A stretch of DNA of 64,000 nucleotides. Origin: Pseudomonadota bacterium. Lineage in GTDB: Bacteria > Pseudomonadota > Alphaproteobacteria > Rhizobiales > Xanthobacteraceae. How positions within the stretch are numbered: position 1 is the first letter of the stretch; the number at the start of each line of letters is the position of its first letter. Where the stretch lies: positions 40,991 to 104,990 of the forward strand of contig CAUJJN010000192.1 in assembly GCA_963204905.1 (NCBI GenBank). The letters are read 5' to 3'. Both the position numbers and the translations under genes were made by a program. Below are positions 30,994-41,260 of this stretch, in pieces. The notes beneath the pieces are model-generated. The model did not search any database, was not told the origin of the DNA, and saw only the letters and a program-made list of their open reading frames with translations.

Positions 30994-31208
30994 CCCGGCT
31001 CGGCTGACTTCGCCGGTTTCTGCCTCCCGCTCACCATCATATAGGCGAAGAAGTCCGGGCGAAGTGGCCACGCGCGCCGGCAGAACTTGCGTTTAGGCGC
31101 TGTCGTTGATCAACACCGCGTTTTGCCGCCGCGGGACGCTGGCAAAATTCGCGAGAGCATAGTTAGATGCGCGGATTCTAATAAAAAACTTCCCAGGAGA
31201 AAACGCGA

Positions 31209-32432
31209 ATGATCCGTCTGCCATCTCGTTTGGCCGTGCTCTCGGCCGCTGCGTTGCTGCTCACCGCCGGAAGCGCCTTGGCCCAGAAGAAATACGATAC
31301 CGGCGCCAGCGATACAGAAATCAAGATCGGAAACATCGAGGCATATAGCGGCCCGGCATCGGCCTACGGCATCATCGGCAAGACCGAGGAAGCCTATTTC
31401 AAGATGATCAACGATCAGGGCGGTATCAAAGGCCGCAAGATCAACTTCATTTCCTATGACGATGCCTACAGCCCGCCGAAGACGGTTGAGCAGACCCGCA
31501 AGCTGGTCGAAAGCGACGAGGTCCTGTTTATCTTCAATCCGCTCGGTACGCCGACACAGTCGGCCGTGCAGAAATACCTGAACGCCAAGAAGGTGCCGCA
31601 ACTCTTTATCGCGTCGGGTTCGAGCAAGTGGGATGATGCGAAAGCGTTCCCCTGGACCATGGGTTATCAGCCGAGCTATCGCTCAGAGGCGCGCATCTTC
31701 GCCAAGTATATCCTGACGACCAAGCCGGACGCCAAGGTCGCGGTGTTTTATGCCAATGATGACTTCGGTAAGGACTATCTGCTTGGCCTTAAGGACGTGT
31801 TCGGTGACAAGGCATCGAAGCTGATCATTGCCGAGGAGAGCTATGAGAACAGCGAGCCGACGATCGATTCTCACATCGTCAAGCTGAAGGGCACGAACGC
31901 TGACGTTTTCGTCAACATCTCGACGCCGAAGTTCGCGGCACAGGCCATCAAGAAGATGCATGAGATCGGCTGGAAGCCGATGCATCTGATGACCGACGTA
32001 TCCATCTCCATCGGTGCCGTGATGAAGCCCGCCGGTCTTGAAGCCTCGGAAGGCGTTCTCTCGGCGGGCTACCTCAAGGACGCATCCGATCCACAATGGA
32101 AAGACGACGCCGGCATGAAGAAATTCATGGCCTTCGTCGAGAAGTACATGCCGGGCGCCAACATCTCGGACGCCAACATGGTGTATGGCTATTCGGCCGC
32201 CCAGACCATGGTGCATGTGCTTGAGAAATGCGGAGACGATCTGACTCGCGCCAACGTCATGAAGCAGGCTGCAAGCATCGACAAGTTCGTGCCGGATACG
32301 TTGCTTCCGGGCGTCCATGTCAAGACCAGCGCTGCCGACTTCGCGCCGATCGAACAGCTCAAGATGATGAAATTCACCAACGGCAAGTGGGATCTGTTCG
32401 GCGACGTCTTGAGCGCCGAGACCAATCGCTGA
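31209..32432 (+). CDS. ABC transporter substrate-binding protein (HAAT type), no adjacent permease
   Basis: Signal peptide LLLTAGSALAQ; TEIKIGNIEAYSGPASAYGIIGKTEEAYFKMINDQGGIKGRKINFISYDD. Confidence 0.9.
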   Translation: MIRLPSRLAVLSAAALLLTAGSALAQKKYDTGASDTEIKIGNIEAYSGPASAYGIIGKTEEAYFKMINDQGGIKGRKINFISYDDAYSPPKTVEQTRKLVESDEVLFIFNPLGTPTQSAVQKYLNAKKVPQLFIASGSSKWDDAKAFPWTMGYQPSYRSEARIFAKYILTTKPDAKVAVFYANDDFGKDYLLGLKDVFGDKASKLIIAEESYENSEPTIDSHIVKLKGTNADVFVNISTPKFAAQAIKKMHEIGWKPMHLMTDVSISIGAVMKPAGLEASEGVLSAGYLKDASDPQWKDDAGMKKFMAFVEKYMPGANISDANMVYGYSAAQTMVHVLEKCGDDLTRANVMKQAASIDKFVPDTLLPGVHVKTSAADFAPIEQLKMMKFTNGKWDLFGDVLSAETNR

Positions 32433-32455
32433 CCGAGCGTCGCGATGTTGATGAA

Positions 32456-32494
32456 AGCGGACGGCGTCAATATTGACGCCGCCCGTTGTTTTTG
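32456..32494 (+). terminator. Rho-independent-like terminator
   Basis: ggcgtcaa-ta-ttgacgcc stem extended by flanking pairs, followed by gttgttttt. Confidence 0.6.
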
Positions 32495-32509
32495 GCCGAT
32501 ACGCCGCGA

Positions 32510-33883
32510 TCAGGCGGCGTCGGCGATCATTTTGAGGAAGCCGTCGATTTCGCTTTGAAGATTGCTGGTCGATTCCGAAAGCTGCTTCGCTGACGAGAGC
32601 AGTTGAACCGAAGCCGCGCCGGTTTCATTGGCTCCCTCGCTGACCTCCGCGATCGTCCCCGCGACCTGGGAGGTGCCGGTGGCCGTACGCTGAATGTTGC
32701 TGGAGATCTCGCGGGTCGCGGCGCCTTGCTCCTCGATGGCGGCCGAAATCGCTGTCGTAATCCCGGATATCTGTCCGATGGTCGTGCTGATCATCCGGAT
32801 CGAGGCGACCGCTTCCTGCGTTGCCGTTTGCATTCCGGCGATCTGGGTGCCGATTTCGTCGGTTGCCTTCGCGGTCTGGGCGGCGAGCGCCTTCACCTCC
32901 TGGGCCACCACTGCGAACCCGCGACCGGCTTCCCCGGCGCGCGCCGCCTCGATGGTGGCATTGAGAGCGAGGAGATTGGTCTGCTCAGCGACCGAGGTGA
33001 TCAATTTGATGACATCGCCGATGCGGTTTGCGGCCTGCGACAGCGCATTGATGCGCGCATCCGTTTCGTCCGCCTGTTTGACCGCGTTGGTTGCGATCCG
33101 GGTGGATTCCTGGACCTGACGGGATATCTCCTGGACCGAGCCGGCCAGCTCCTCGGCCGCCGACGCGACCGACTGAACATTGCTGGAGGCGTCTTCCGAT
33201 GCGCTGGTGACGACCTCGGCGAGGCGGGTTGTATTGGCGGCGTTGCCGCTGAGCGTGCTGGCGGTGCTCTCCAGTTCGCTCGACGCACCGGAGAGTGAGT
33301 CGATGATGGCATGGAAACGGTCGCTGGCGGTGGCGATGACTTCCTTGCGCGCCTTGCGATTGGTGCCGAAATAGACAGCGACAGTGGTCTCGGTATCGAG
33401 CGTCATGGCCTTGTTGACGGCTTTGAGCATCGTCGCTTTCTTGTCGCGTGCTGCGGCGATCGCGGCCTTGCCGAACCTTGGAACTGTCACGCTGGCTTCG
33501 ATGGCGCTGGCAAGCTGGTCGGTCATGAAGAGTTGTCGGCAACCGACATACCACTGCGGCTGAACGCCCGCATTCTGGTTGAACTCGCAGACGCGCTGAG
33601 CGGACTCGCGATAGGCATCGTCAAAATTCCCGGTGACAATCAGATCCCAGTGGGCGGCCTGAATGGCAATCGCCTCGGCTACGAGTCCGGGTGTCTCGAA
33701 CAGACCACATGACGGATCGTGCTGGCGTACTTTGTCGTAAAATCGGGTCAGAATATCCGGCAGGGACTTTGCCAATATGGGCTGGATGTCTCGCAGCGCG
33801 GTTCTGGTGGCGTCGTCGATCTGGATCAAGTCGAGGCGAATCTGATTCCAATCGGGGGTCATTCTGATCTCCGGGATGGGCAT
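32510..33883 (-). CDS. Globin-coupled sensor methyl-accepting chemotaxis protein (protoglobin domain + MCP signalling domain)
   Basis: N-terminal [39 protein letters not shown] (protoglobin); C-terminal [37 protein letters not shown] (MCP hairpin). Confidence 0.88.
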   Translation of the reverse strand: MPIPEIRMTPDWNQIRLDLIQIDDATRTALRDIQPILAKSLPDILTRFYDKVRQHDPSCGLFETPGLVAEAIAIQAAHWDLIVTGNFDDAYRESAQRVCEFNQNAGVQPQWYVGCRQLFMTDQLASAIEASVTVPRFGKAAIAAARDKKATMLKAVNKAMTLDTETTVAVYFGTNRKARKEVIATASDRFHAIIDSLSGASSELESTASTLSGNAANTTRLAEVVTSASEDASSNVQSVASAAEELAGSVQEISRQVQESTRIATNAVKQADETDARINALSQAANRIGDVIKLITSVAEQTNLLALNATIEAARAGEAGRGFAVVAQEVKALAAQTAKATDEIGTQIAGMQTATQEAVASIRMISTTIGQISGITTAISAAIEEQGAATREISSNIQRTATGTSQVAGTIAEVSEGANETGAASVQLLSSAKQLSESTSNLQSEIDGFLKMIADAA

Positions 33884-33973
33884 TCTGGAAAAACTGCGCC
33901 ATTAGAGGCATTCTCCGTTAATGGAGTGCGAATTTACCGCGAATGGGTCGGTCATTTGGTGGGAAAGACGTAC

Positions 33974-34004
33974 AAAAAAGCCTCGAAGCTGAAGCTTCGA
34001 GGCT
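33974..34004 (-). terminator. Rho-independent terminator of the FAH-family gene
   Basis: Minus strand AGCCTCGAAGC-TTCA-GCTTCGAGGCT followed by TTTTT; perfect 11-bp stem. Confidence 0.9.
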
Positions 34005-34029
34005 CTTATCAATCCGATCACTCGAGGGC

Positions 34030-34734
34030 TTAGTCCGGATTGCCGATGGTGACTTTTAGCGTTCCGATGCCGTCGATCCCGCACTCGACTTTGTCACCGG
34101 GGACAAGCGCACCAACGCCCGCTGGCGTGCCGGTCAGGATGATATCGCCGGCATCGAGCGTGACCTGCTCGGACAGCTTCGCGATGATCTCGGGCACACT
34201 CCAGATCAGTTCGGTCAAGTCGCCCTTCTGCTTCTCGGCGCCGTTGACCGACAGCCAGATCTTGCCGTTTGCCGGATGGCCGATCCTTGCGGCTGGCTGC
34301 AACGCCCCGCACGGCGCGGAATAATCGAACGACTTTCCAATCTCCCACGGCCGTTCTTTTTTCTTCGCCGCACCTTGCAGGTCGCGGCGGGTGAGATCGA
34401 TGCCGACGGCGTAGCCGTAGACATGCTCGAGCGCCTTGTCGGCGGGAATGTTGCGGCCGCCGCTTTTCAGCGCCACCACCAGTTCGACCTCGTGATGGAA
34501 GTCTTTGGTCAGCGGCGGGTAGGGGATCGTCGCACCATCCGCGACCACCATGTCGGCGTGCTTGGCAAAGAAGAACGGCGGGGCGCGCTCGTCGTTGCCC
34601 ATCTCGCGGATGTGCTCGAGATAGTTGCGGCCGACGCACCAGATGCGGCGCACCGGGAAACTCTGGCTCTGGCCTGCCACAGCGATGGCCGCCTGCGGCG
34701 GCGTGGGGATGACGAATGAAGCAGATGTGCTCAT
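34030..34734 (-). CDS. Fumarylacetoacetate hydrolase family protein
   Basis: FHHEVELVVALKSGGRNI, YAVGIDLTRRDLQ, DIILTGTPAGVGALVPGDKVE. Confidence 0.92.
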   Translation of the reverse strand: MSTSASFVIPTPPQAAIAVAGQSQSFPVRRIWCVGRNYLEHIREMGNDERAPPFFFAKHADMVVADGATIPYPPLTKDFHHEVELVVALKSGGRNIPADKALEHVYGYAVGIDLTRRDLQGAAKKKERPWEIGKSFDYSAPCGALQPAARIGHPANGKIWLSVNGAEKQKGDLTELIWSVPEIIAKLSEQVTLDAGDIILTGTPAGVGALVPGDKVECGIDGIGTLKVTIGNPD

Positions 34735-34779
34735 GGGCGATCTCGGATCATCGGGAGAGGGAAGGAGGTGGTGGGCACT

Positions 34780-36582
34780 CTAGGCCGATGCTGTGATGGC
34801 CGCCAGCGGCGGGGTCTCGCGATGTTGCAGGCGGAAGAACGATGCATAACGGCCGTTGCGGTGCAATAATTCATCGTGACGGCCACGCTCGACGATTTCG
34901 CCGCTCTCGACCACCAGGATCGCATCCGAGTTCATGATCGTGTGCAGCCGATGGGCGATGACGATCGTGGTGCGATTCTGGCACAGATGGGTAATCGCCT
35001 CCTGCACCTGCTTCTCGGATTCCGAATCCAGCGCGGCCGTGGCTTCATCCAGCAGGATGATCGGGGCGTTCTTCACCAACGCGCGAGCGATGGCGACGCG
35101 CTGGCGCTGCCCGCCGGATAGTTGCGTGCCGTGCTCGCCGACCGGTGTGTCGTAGCCTTTCGGGAAACCCATGATGAAGTCATGCGCGCACGCCGCCTTG
35201 GCGGCGGCGATAATTTCGTCATTGCTCGCGCCGGGCTTGCCGAAGGCGATATTCTCGCGGATGGTGGCGCGGAACAGATAGATGTCCTGTCCGACATAGG
35301 CGGTCTGCTGCCGCAGCGAACGCCGCGACACGCCGGCGATGTTCTGGCTATCGATCAGGATCTCGCCACTATCGATCTCGTAGAGCCGCAGCAGCAGCGC
35401 CAGCACCGTGGACTTGCCGCCGCCGGACGGCCCGACCAGCGCCGTCACCTTGCCGGGCTCGGCGATGAAACTCATCCGGTTCAGCACCGGCTCGCCGGGT
35501 CGGTAAGAGAACATGACGTCGCGCAGTTCGACCCGCGCCTCGGTGAGTTTCAGCGCAGGTTTGCTGCTGTCGTCGGGTTCGGTGGCCGGGCTGTCGATGA
35601 TCTCGATCAGCTTGCGCGCGCCGATCAGGCTGGAGTTGAGGTCGATGTTGAGGCGCGCCAACCGCTTCGCCGGCTCGTAGGCGAGCAGGAACGCGGTGAG
35701 GAACGAAAAGAACTGTCCCGGCGTCGCGCCCATCGCCACCACGCGATAGCCGCCATACATCAGGCCGCCGGCGATGGCGAAGCCGCCCAGCGTCTCCATC
35801 AGCGGGCTCGAGCGATTGGAGATACGCGCCATCTTGTTGGAGTCGCGCTCGACGGCATCGATACTGACGCCGATTCGCTCGCGCATGGTGTCTTCGAGGG
35901 TGAACGCCTTGACGGTGCGGATGCCCTGCAGCGATTCCTGCATTGTCTCCATGATATCGGCGGTGCCGTGGAACTGGCTGTGCGCCAATCCCTTGATGCG
36001 CTTCACGAGCTTGCGGAGCACGATCATCGCCGGCGGCGCCACGAGCGCGCCGAGCAGCGACATGTACGGATCCTGCATCACCATCACAACGACGAGTGCG
36101 ATCAGCGACAGCAGATCGCGGCCGACGGCGTTGATCAGCAAGGTCAGCACCTGCGTCACCGAAGTCGCGCCGGCGGTGAGCCGCGCCAGGAACTCGGACG
36201 AATGCCGTTGCGAGAAATAGCCGATGCTCTCGCTCATCAGCTTGGCGAACAGCCGGCGCTGATTGTTGGCGAGGATGGCATTGCTGATCTGTGACAGGAT
36301 CACCGAATGGCCGTAGGTCGCCGCACCCTTGACGATGAAGATCACCAGCACCACGCCCGACAGCATGAAGATGCCGCGCACGTTGCGCTCGACATAGGCC
36401 TGGTTGATGACCTCGCCGAGCAGATAGGCTGCGGCTGCGGTGGTGGCTGCGGCAACGCCCATCAGGATGAAGGCGAGCAGATAGCGCCGCCAGTAGGTTG
36501 AGGCCTGCTCGCTGATCAGGCGGCGAATCAGGATCGCTGCACCGTAGGGATCGTCGGTAATCTTGCGTGGGGCGTCGGTCAT
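34780..36582 (-). CDS. ABC transporter fused permease/ATPase (MsbA-like)
   Basis: N-terminal TM domain; GPSGGGKSTVLALLL, LSGGQRQRVAIARAL, ILLDEATAALD. Confidence 0.92.
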   Translation of the reverse strand: MTDAPRKITDDPYGAAILIRRLISEQASTYWRRYLLAFILMGVAAATTAAAAYLLGEVINQAYVERNVRGIFMLSGVVLVIFIVKGAATYGHSVILSQISNAILANNQRRLFAKLMSESIGYFSQRHSSEFLARLTAGATSVTQVLTLLINAVGRDLLSLIALVVVMVMQDPYMSLLGALVAPPAMIVLRKLVKRIKGLAHSQFHGTADIMETMQESLQGIRTVKAFTLEDTMRERIGVSIDAVERDSNKMARISNRSSPLMETLGGFAIAGGLMYGGYRVVAMGATPGQFFSFLTAFLLAYEPAKRLARLNIDLNSSLIGARKLIEIIDSPATEPDDSSKPALKLTEARVELRDVMFSYRPGEPVLNRMSFIAEPGKVTALVGPSGGGKSTVLALLLRLYEIDSGEILIDSQNIAGVSRRSLRQQTAYVGQDIYLFRATIRENIAFGKPGASNDEIIAAAKAACAHDFIMGFPKGYDTPVGEHGTQLSGGQRQRVAIARALVKNAPIILLDEATAALDSESEKQVQEAITHLCQNRTTIVIAHRLHTIMNSDAILVVESGEIVERGRHDELLHRNGRYASFFRLQHRETPPLAAITASA

Positions 36583-36706
36583 CCGCATTCCATTGACGGG
36601 TGCGGCAGCTTGCCGACACGCGTCAGGGTTGTAAGCGAGAATGTCCGCCTCAATTGCCCGCTATGCGCGGCTTTTTCAAGCCGGAAACGGAGTTTTTACC
36701 AAGCCT

Positions 36707-37723
36707 CTAGGCCGATTCCGCCCGCTGCCACTGGTCGCTGCCGCGGCTCTGCGCCAACCTGGCCTCCCAGGCCAGCGCGTGCGCGGCGATCGTGGGCAGA
36801 TCGTCAAATTGCGGCGTCCAGTCCAGCGTCGCGCGGATGCGACTGGTGTCGGCGATCATGGTCATGATGTCGCCGGGGCGGCGTGGACCGTATTGAATGG
36901 CGAAGTTCTGCCCCGCGATGCGGCGCACCGCCTCGATGGTCTCCAGCACGGAATAACCTCGGCCGTAGCCGCAGTTTAGTGTCGTTGAGGCGCCGCCCTC
37001 GCGCAGGTAGCCCAGTGCGGCGCGATGGGCCTGCGCCAGATCGCTGACGTGGATGAAATCGCGAATGCAACTGCCGTCTGGCGTCGGATAGTCGGTGCCG
37101 TAGACGTCGATCTTGGCGCGTTGGCCGGTGGCGGCTTCCACGGCGATCTTCAGTAGATGCGTGGCGCCGACTGTGGCGAGCCCGATGCGGGCGAGGGGGT
37201 CGGCGCCGGCGACGTTGAAATAGCGCAGCACGACGAAGTTGAAATCATGCGCGGCGGCGGTGTCGTGCAGCATGATCTCGCTCATCAGCTTCGATGCGCC
37301 ATAGGGCGACAGCGGTCGTGTCGCCGCGTCCTCGGTCACCGGCACCTGATCCGGATTGCCGTAGACGGCGGCAGTGGACGAAAAGATGAAGCGGCGGACA
37401 TTGCCTCTCACAGCCGCCGCGAGCAGATTTCGTGTGGTGAAAGTGTTGTTGCGATAGTAGCCGAGCGGGTCGCGCGTCGAGTCCGGCACCACGACGGAGC
37501 CAGCGAAGTGAATGATCGCATCGATATCGTGATTGGCGATGACCCCACCGACGAGATTTTCATCGCCGGCGTCGCCGATGTAGAGCGGAACGCCTTCCGG
37601 CAGCGCGGCGGAAAACCCGGTCGACAGATTGTCGATCACCACCACACTCTCGCCGGCTTCCACCAGAGCGAGGACCATGTGGCTGCCGATGTAGCCCGCT
37701 CCGCCGGTCACGAGTACGGTCAT
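36707..37723 (-). CDS. galE: UDP-glucose 4-epimerase
   Basis: MTVLVTGGAGYIGSHMVLAL; YGASKLMSEIML; RDFIHVSDLAQAH; NCGYGRGYSVLE. Confidence 0.93.
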   Translation of the reverse strand: MTVLVTGGAGYIGSHMVLALVEAGESVVVIDNLSTGFSAALPEGVPLYIGDAGDENLVGGVIANHDIDAIIHFAGSVVVPDSTRDPLGYYRNNTFTTRNLLAAAVRGNVRRFIFSSTAAVYGNPDQVPVTEDAATRPLSPYGASKLMSEIMLHDTAAAHDFNFVVLRYFNVAGADPLARIGLATVGATHLLKIAVEAATGQRAKIDVYGTDYPTPDGSCIRDFIHVSDLAQAHRAALGYLREGGASTTLNCGYGRGYSVLETIEAVRRIAGQNFAIQYGPRRPGDIMTMIADTSRIRATLDWTPQFDDLPTIAAHALAWEARLAQSRGSDQWQRAESA

Positions 37724-37897
37724 GAGGCCTTTCCGTTGTTTGCCGCGCGTCAGGAGCGGCAAGCCTACGGCCGCAGCGGTGCAGACAAGGTAAAACCGGG
37801 CGAATAGACCGCAGATTCGGTGTGATCTCTGCAGCGAAACGTGCTTATGGTTGCCAAAACCTCACCGGGTTTCGAACAATGCGAGCCGTTCTCGACG

Positions 37898-38845
37898 ATG
37901 GATTCCATCCTGTTTGTTAAAACCTCCTCGCTCGGCGATGTCGTGCACAACATGCCGGCGGTCACGGAGGCGCGCCGGCGCTGGCCGGATGCGCATATCG
38001 GCTGGGTGGTCGAGGATGCATTCGCGCCACTGGCGCGACTGCATCCCGGCGTCAACGAGGTGATCGCGGTGGCGACGCGGCGCTGGCGCCGCGGATTGCT
38101 GTCACCAGCGACATGGCGGGAGGTTGCAAGCTTTCGAAGAGCCTTGTGCGCGCGTCGATACGATCGTGTGGTCGATACACAGGGATTGCTTCGTTCTGGC
38201 CTGATTACGGCGCAGACACGCGGCGAACGTCATGGTTATGATCGTCACAGCATTCGCGAGCCGGTGGCATCGTGGTTCTACGATATCCGTCACCCCGTCG
38301 CGAAGGACCAGCACGCAGTGCTACGCAATCGCACGCTTGCGGGGCTGTCGCTCGATTTCGTGCCTTCGGATGTTATCGACTACGGACTATCGCACCACGC
38401 TGACACATCCCCGACGCCGTATGCGGTGCTGCTGCACGGCACCTCGCGCGCGGACAAGGAGTGGCGCGAATCCGACTGGATCGGACTCGGGCAAACGTTG
38501 CGGCGAAAAGGGTACGGTGTTCTGCTGCCGTGGGGCAACGAAGCGGAGCGCGTGCGCAGCGCGCGGTTAGCCGGCGCGATCAAGGGTGCCGAGGTCCTGC
38601 AACGCCGTCCGCTCGACGAAACCGCGCAAGTGATCGCTAACGCCGCGCTGGTGGTGGGCGTCGATACCGGCCTGCTGCATCTTGCCGCCGCTTATGCGGT
38701 GCCGCTGATCGGTGTCTACATTGCCACCGATCCGAAACTCACGGGACCGATAGGGTCGGGGCCGATCGAGATCGTCGGCGGCAAGGGTGACTATCCCGGC
38801 TATGCGCGTGCCGTCGAGGCTGCGGAGCGGATGTTGACGGCATAG
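37898..38845 (+). CDS. waaC: Lipopolysaccharide heptosyltransferase I-like (GT9)
   Basis: MDSILFVKTSSLGDVVHNMPAVTEARRRWP; LLHGTSRADKEWRESDWIGLGQTL; VGVDTGLLHLAAAYAVPLIGVY. Confidence 0.9.
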   Translation: MDSILFVKTSSLGDVVHNMPAVTEARRRWPDAHIGWVVEDAFAPLARLHPGVNEVIAVATRRWRRGLLSPATWREVASFRRALCARRYDRVVDTQGLLRSGLITAQTRGERHGYDRHSIREPVASWFYDIRHPVAKDQHAVLRNRTLAGLSLDFVPSDVIDYGLSHHADTSPTPYAVLLHGTSRADKEWRESDWIGLGQTLRRKGYGVLLPWGNEAERVRSARLAGAIKGAEVLQRRPLDETAQVIANAALVVGVDTGLLHLAAAYAVPLIGVYIATDPKLTGPIGSGPIEIVGGKGDYPGYARAVEAAERMLTA

Positions 38846-38889
38846 CCTGACGGCGGCTGTTCGCGAGAACGCATCGTGCGATGCATGTC

Positions 38890-39663
38890 TCAGCCACCGT
38901 TCTTTTCCGTCTGGTCATAGACGGCGCGCGCGACCTGTTCGAGGCGGATCTTGTTGTCGTCGGGACCGGACAGCACGTAGCCGACGCCGCGATCCGACCA
39001 GTACAGCGCGCCGTCGCTGGCGCGCGTCACGTAGCGCATCTGCGTGGTCGGCGCGGCGGCGCGAGACGTATAGAGCGTGAAGCGTTCGCCCGTCGGGCTT
39101 TCATACATCAGGAAGGCCGCCGGCGCTTGCGGGCCGGGGAGCAGCCGCCCGCCGACCAGCTTCAATCCAGACCCGTCAAGCTCCGGAGCCTTGATGGTGT
39201 AGCCGACGCGCCGCGACAGCCACTGTTGCAGATGCGCGCGCTCGGAGCCCGCGACTTCGACGGGATGACGCACTTCAACGACATAGAGTCGATGCGCTTC
39301 CAGAGCGTCGAGCGTGAAGGCTTGCAGAGGCGATGGCTTGGCGCTGACACCATGCGCAAGCCATCCCGTCGCGCCACCGATGACGAATGCGGCGAGGGTG
39401 GCGGCGATCGCGCCGTACAGCACACTTCGCTGCGGCCGCGCCAGTCGCTCGATCTCGAGCCGTTGCGGCACCGGTTCGTCCGCGACAGCGTCATAGCGCG
39501 CATGCAAGGCGTCCGCCATCGCGCGCCATGACCGGACGCGCTCGACGTCTTCAGGGTGTGTGAGGAGCCAAGTTTCGACGGCGCCACGGCGTTCCGCTGG
39601 CAGTTCGTTGTCAACGTAGGCGTGCAGCTCGTCTTCAGTGACGGGAATGTTGGGCTCGGTCAT
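38890..39663 (-). CDS. Anti-sigma factor, transmembrane
   Basis: VTEDELHAYVDNELPAERRGAVETWLLTHPEDVERVRSW, single TM, downstream of ECF sigma gene. Confidence 0.85.
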   Translation of the reverse strand: MTEPNIPVTEDELHAYVDNELPAERRGAVETWLLTHPEDVERVRSWRAMADALHARYDAVADEPVPQRLEIERLARPQRSVLYGAIAATLAAFVIGGATGWLAHGVSAKPSPLQAFTLDALEAHRLYVVEVRHPVEVAGSERAHLQQWLSRRVGYTIKAPELDGSGLKLVGGRLLPGPQAPAAFLMYESPTGERFTLYTSRAAAPTTQMRYVTRASDGALYWSDRGVGYVLSGPDDNKIRLEQVARAVYDQTEKNGG

Positions 39664-39689
39664 GGTCGTCTCTTCTCGTCTGGCTCGAA

Positions 39690-40181
39690 TTATTTGATCC
39701 GGCGTAGCGCCGGCCGCTCGCCTTCGAGGGCGGCTTTCATGTGGGCGCGGGCACGGGCGAGGCGCGACATCACGGTGCCGATCGGCACGCCCTGAATGTC
39801 GGCGATCTCGCGATAGCTGAGGCCCTCCAGCGTCACCAGCAACAGCACGGCGCGCTGGTCGTCCACCAGCGTCGCCAGCGCGCGGGCGATGTCGCGGCCC
39901 TCGGCCTCGGTGCCGCTGGCGCCGGCGGCGGTATCTTGCAGCGGTGCGAAGGTGGGCTTGCGCGCCAGCGAGCGACGGCGGTTCCGGTTGAGATTGGTGA
40001 GGATGGTGTAGAGCCAGCTTCGGAGATCGCCGCCGATAAACAGGCGCTCCGAACGCAGCGCGCGGACCAGCGTGTCCTGGACCAGGTCATCGGCGATATC
40101 GGCGTCGCGCGTCAGCGCGCGGGCGTAGCGGCGCAACGCCGGGATCATGGCTTCGACGCTCTCACGAAATGTATTCATCAC
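39690..40181 (-). CDS. ECF-family RNA polymerase sigma factor
   Basis: RALTRDADIADDLVQDTLVRAL (region 2), ILTNLNRNRRRS, LEGLSYREIADIQGVPIGTVMSRLARARAHMK (region 4). Confidence 0.93.
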   Translation of the reverse strand: MMNTFRESVEAMIPALRRYARALTRDADIADDLVQDTLVRALRSERLFIGGDLRSWLYTILTNLNRNRRRSLARKPTFAPLQDTAAGASGTEAEGRDIARALATLVDDQRAVLLLVTLEGLSYREIADIQGVPIGTVMSRLARARAHMKAALEGERPALRRIK

Positions 40182-40412
40182 CTTGCGGTCATCTCAGCTT
40201 GCCGGGACCCTGGGTCGGGGAGCGCCGTTCCGGCTATAGCAGGCCCCATGCCCATGCCGATAGAACACCGGCCCCGCGCGGCTATTCCGGCCGTTAACTT
40301 TTTCGCCGCGAAACAGCGCGTTTTTGGGTCATTTTAGGCTTTGCCAAGCCTCGGTGGTGGTGTACCCGGAAGGGCTGGCGGGTCCGCCGGTACAAGATCG
40401 ATGGGACATGGT

Positions 40413-41231
40413 ATGGGACAGAATTCAGGCCTGATGCAGGGCAAGCGCGGGATCGTTCTCGGCGTCGCCAACAACCGTTCGATTGCCTGGGGCATTGCCA
40501 AGGCGTGCCGGGCGCAGGGGGCGGAGATCGCGCTCACCTGGCAGGGCGATGCGCTGAAGAAGCGGGTCGAGCCGCTGGCAGCGGAACTCGGCGGTATCCT
40601 GCTCGGCCATTGCGACGTCACCGATCCCGCGACCATCGACGCGGTGTTCGATGAAGCCAAAAAGCAGTGGGGCAAGATCGATTTCGTGGTCCACGCCATC
40701 GCGTTTTCCGACAAGGACGAACTCGACGGCCGCTATATCGAGACCACCGCCGATAACTTCAGCAAGACCATGCTGATTTCCTGCTACTCGCTCACCGCGA
40801 TCGCGCAACGTGCCGAGAAGCTGATGACCGATGGCGGCTCGATCCTGACGCTGACATACTACGGCGCCGAAAAGTGGATGCCGCACTACAACGTCATGGG
40901 CGTGGCCAAAGCCGCACTGGAAGCAAGCGTACGTTATCTCGCGGCCGACCTCGGTGAGAAGAACATCCGCGTCAATGCGCTCTCGGCAGGACCGATCAAG
41001 ACGCTGGCCGCATCCGGCATCGGCGATTTCCGCTACATCCTGAAGTGGAATGAATACAACGCGCCGATGCGCCGTACCGTCACAATCGAGGAGGTCGGCG
41101 ACAGCGCGATGTATTTCCTTTCGAACTTGTCGCGCGGCGTCACCGGCGAAGTGCATCACGTCGATTCCGGCTATCACGTTGTCGGCATGAAGCGCCCCGA
41201 TGCGCCGGATATCTCGCTGGCGAAGGACTAG
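40413..41231 (+). CDS. fabI: Enoyl-[acyl-carrier-protein] reductase (FabI)
   Basis: KRGIVLGVANNRSIAWGIAKACRAQGAEIALTW; YNVMGVAKAALEASVRYLA; NALSAGPIKTLAASGI. Confidence 0.95.
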   Translation: MGQNSGLMQGKRGIVLGVANNRSIAWGIAKACRAQGAEIALTWQGDALKKRVEPLAAELGGILLGHCDVTDPATIDAVFDEAKKQWGKIDFVVHAIAFSDKDELDGRYIETTADNFSKTMLISCYSLTAIAQRAEKLMTDGGSILTLTYYGAEKWMPHYNVMGVAKAALEASVRYLAADLGEKNIRVNALSAGPIKTLAASGIGDFRYILKWNEYNAPMRRTVTIEEVGDSAMYFLSNLSRGVTGEVHHVDSGYHVVGMKRPDAPDISLAKD

Positions 41232-41260
41232 AATCGCGCAGGATCGTATCTGTTCTCGTC

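Noticed and set aside
40195-40250. GGAAC element upstream of the ECF sigma gene as an autoregulated promoter
   Set aside because: GGAAC is present on the minus strand but no convincing -10 at the right spacing could be identified
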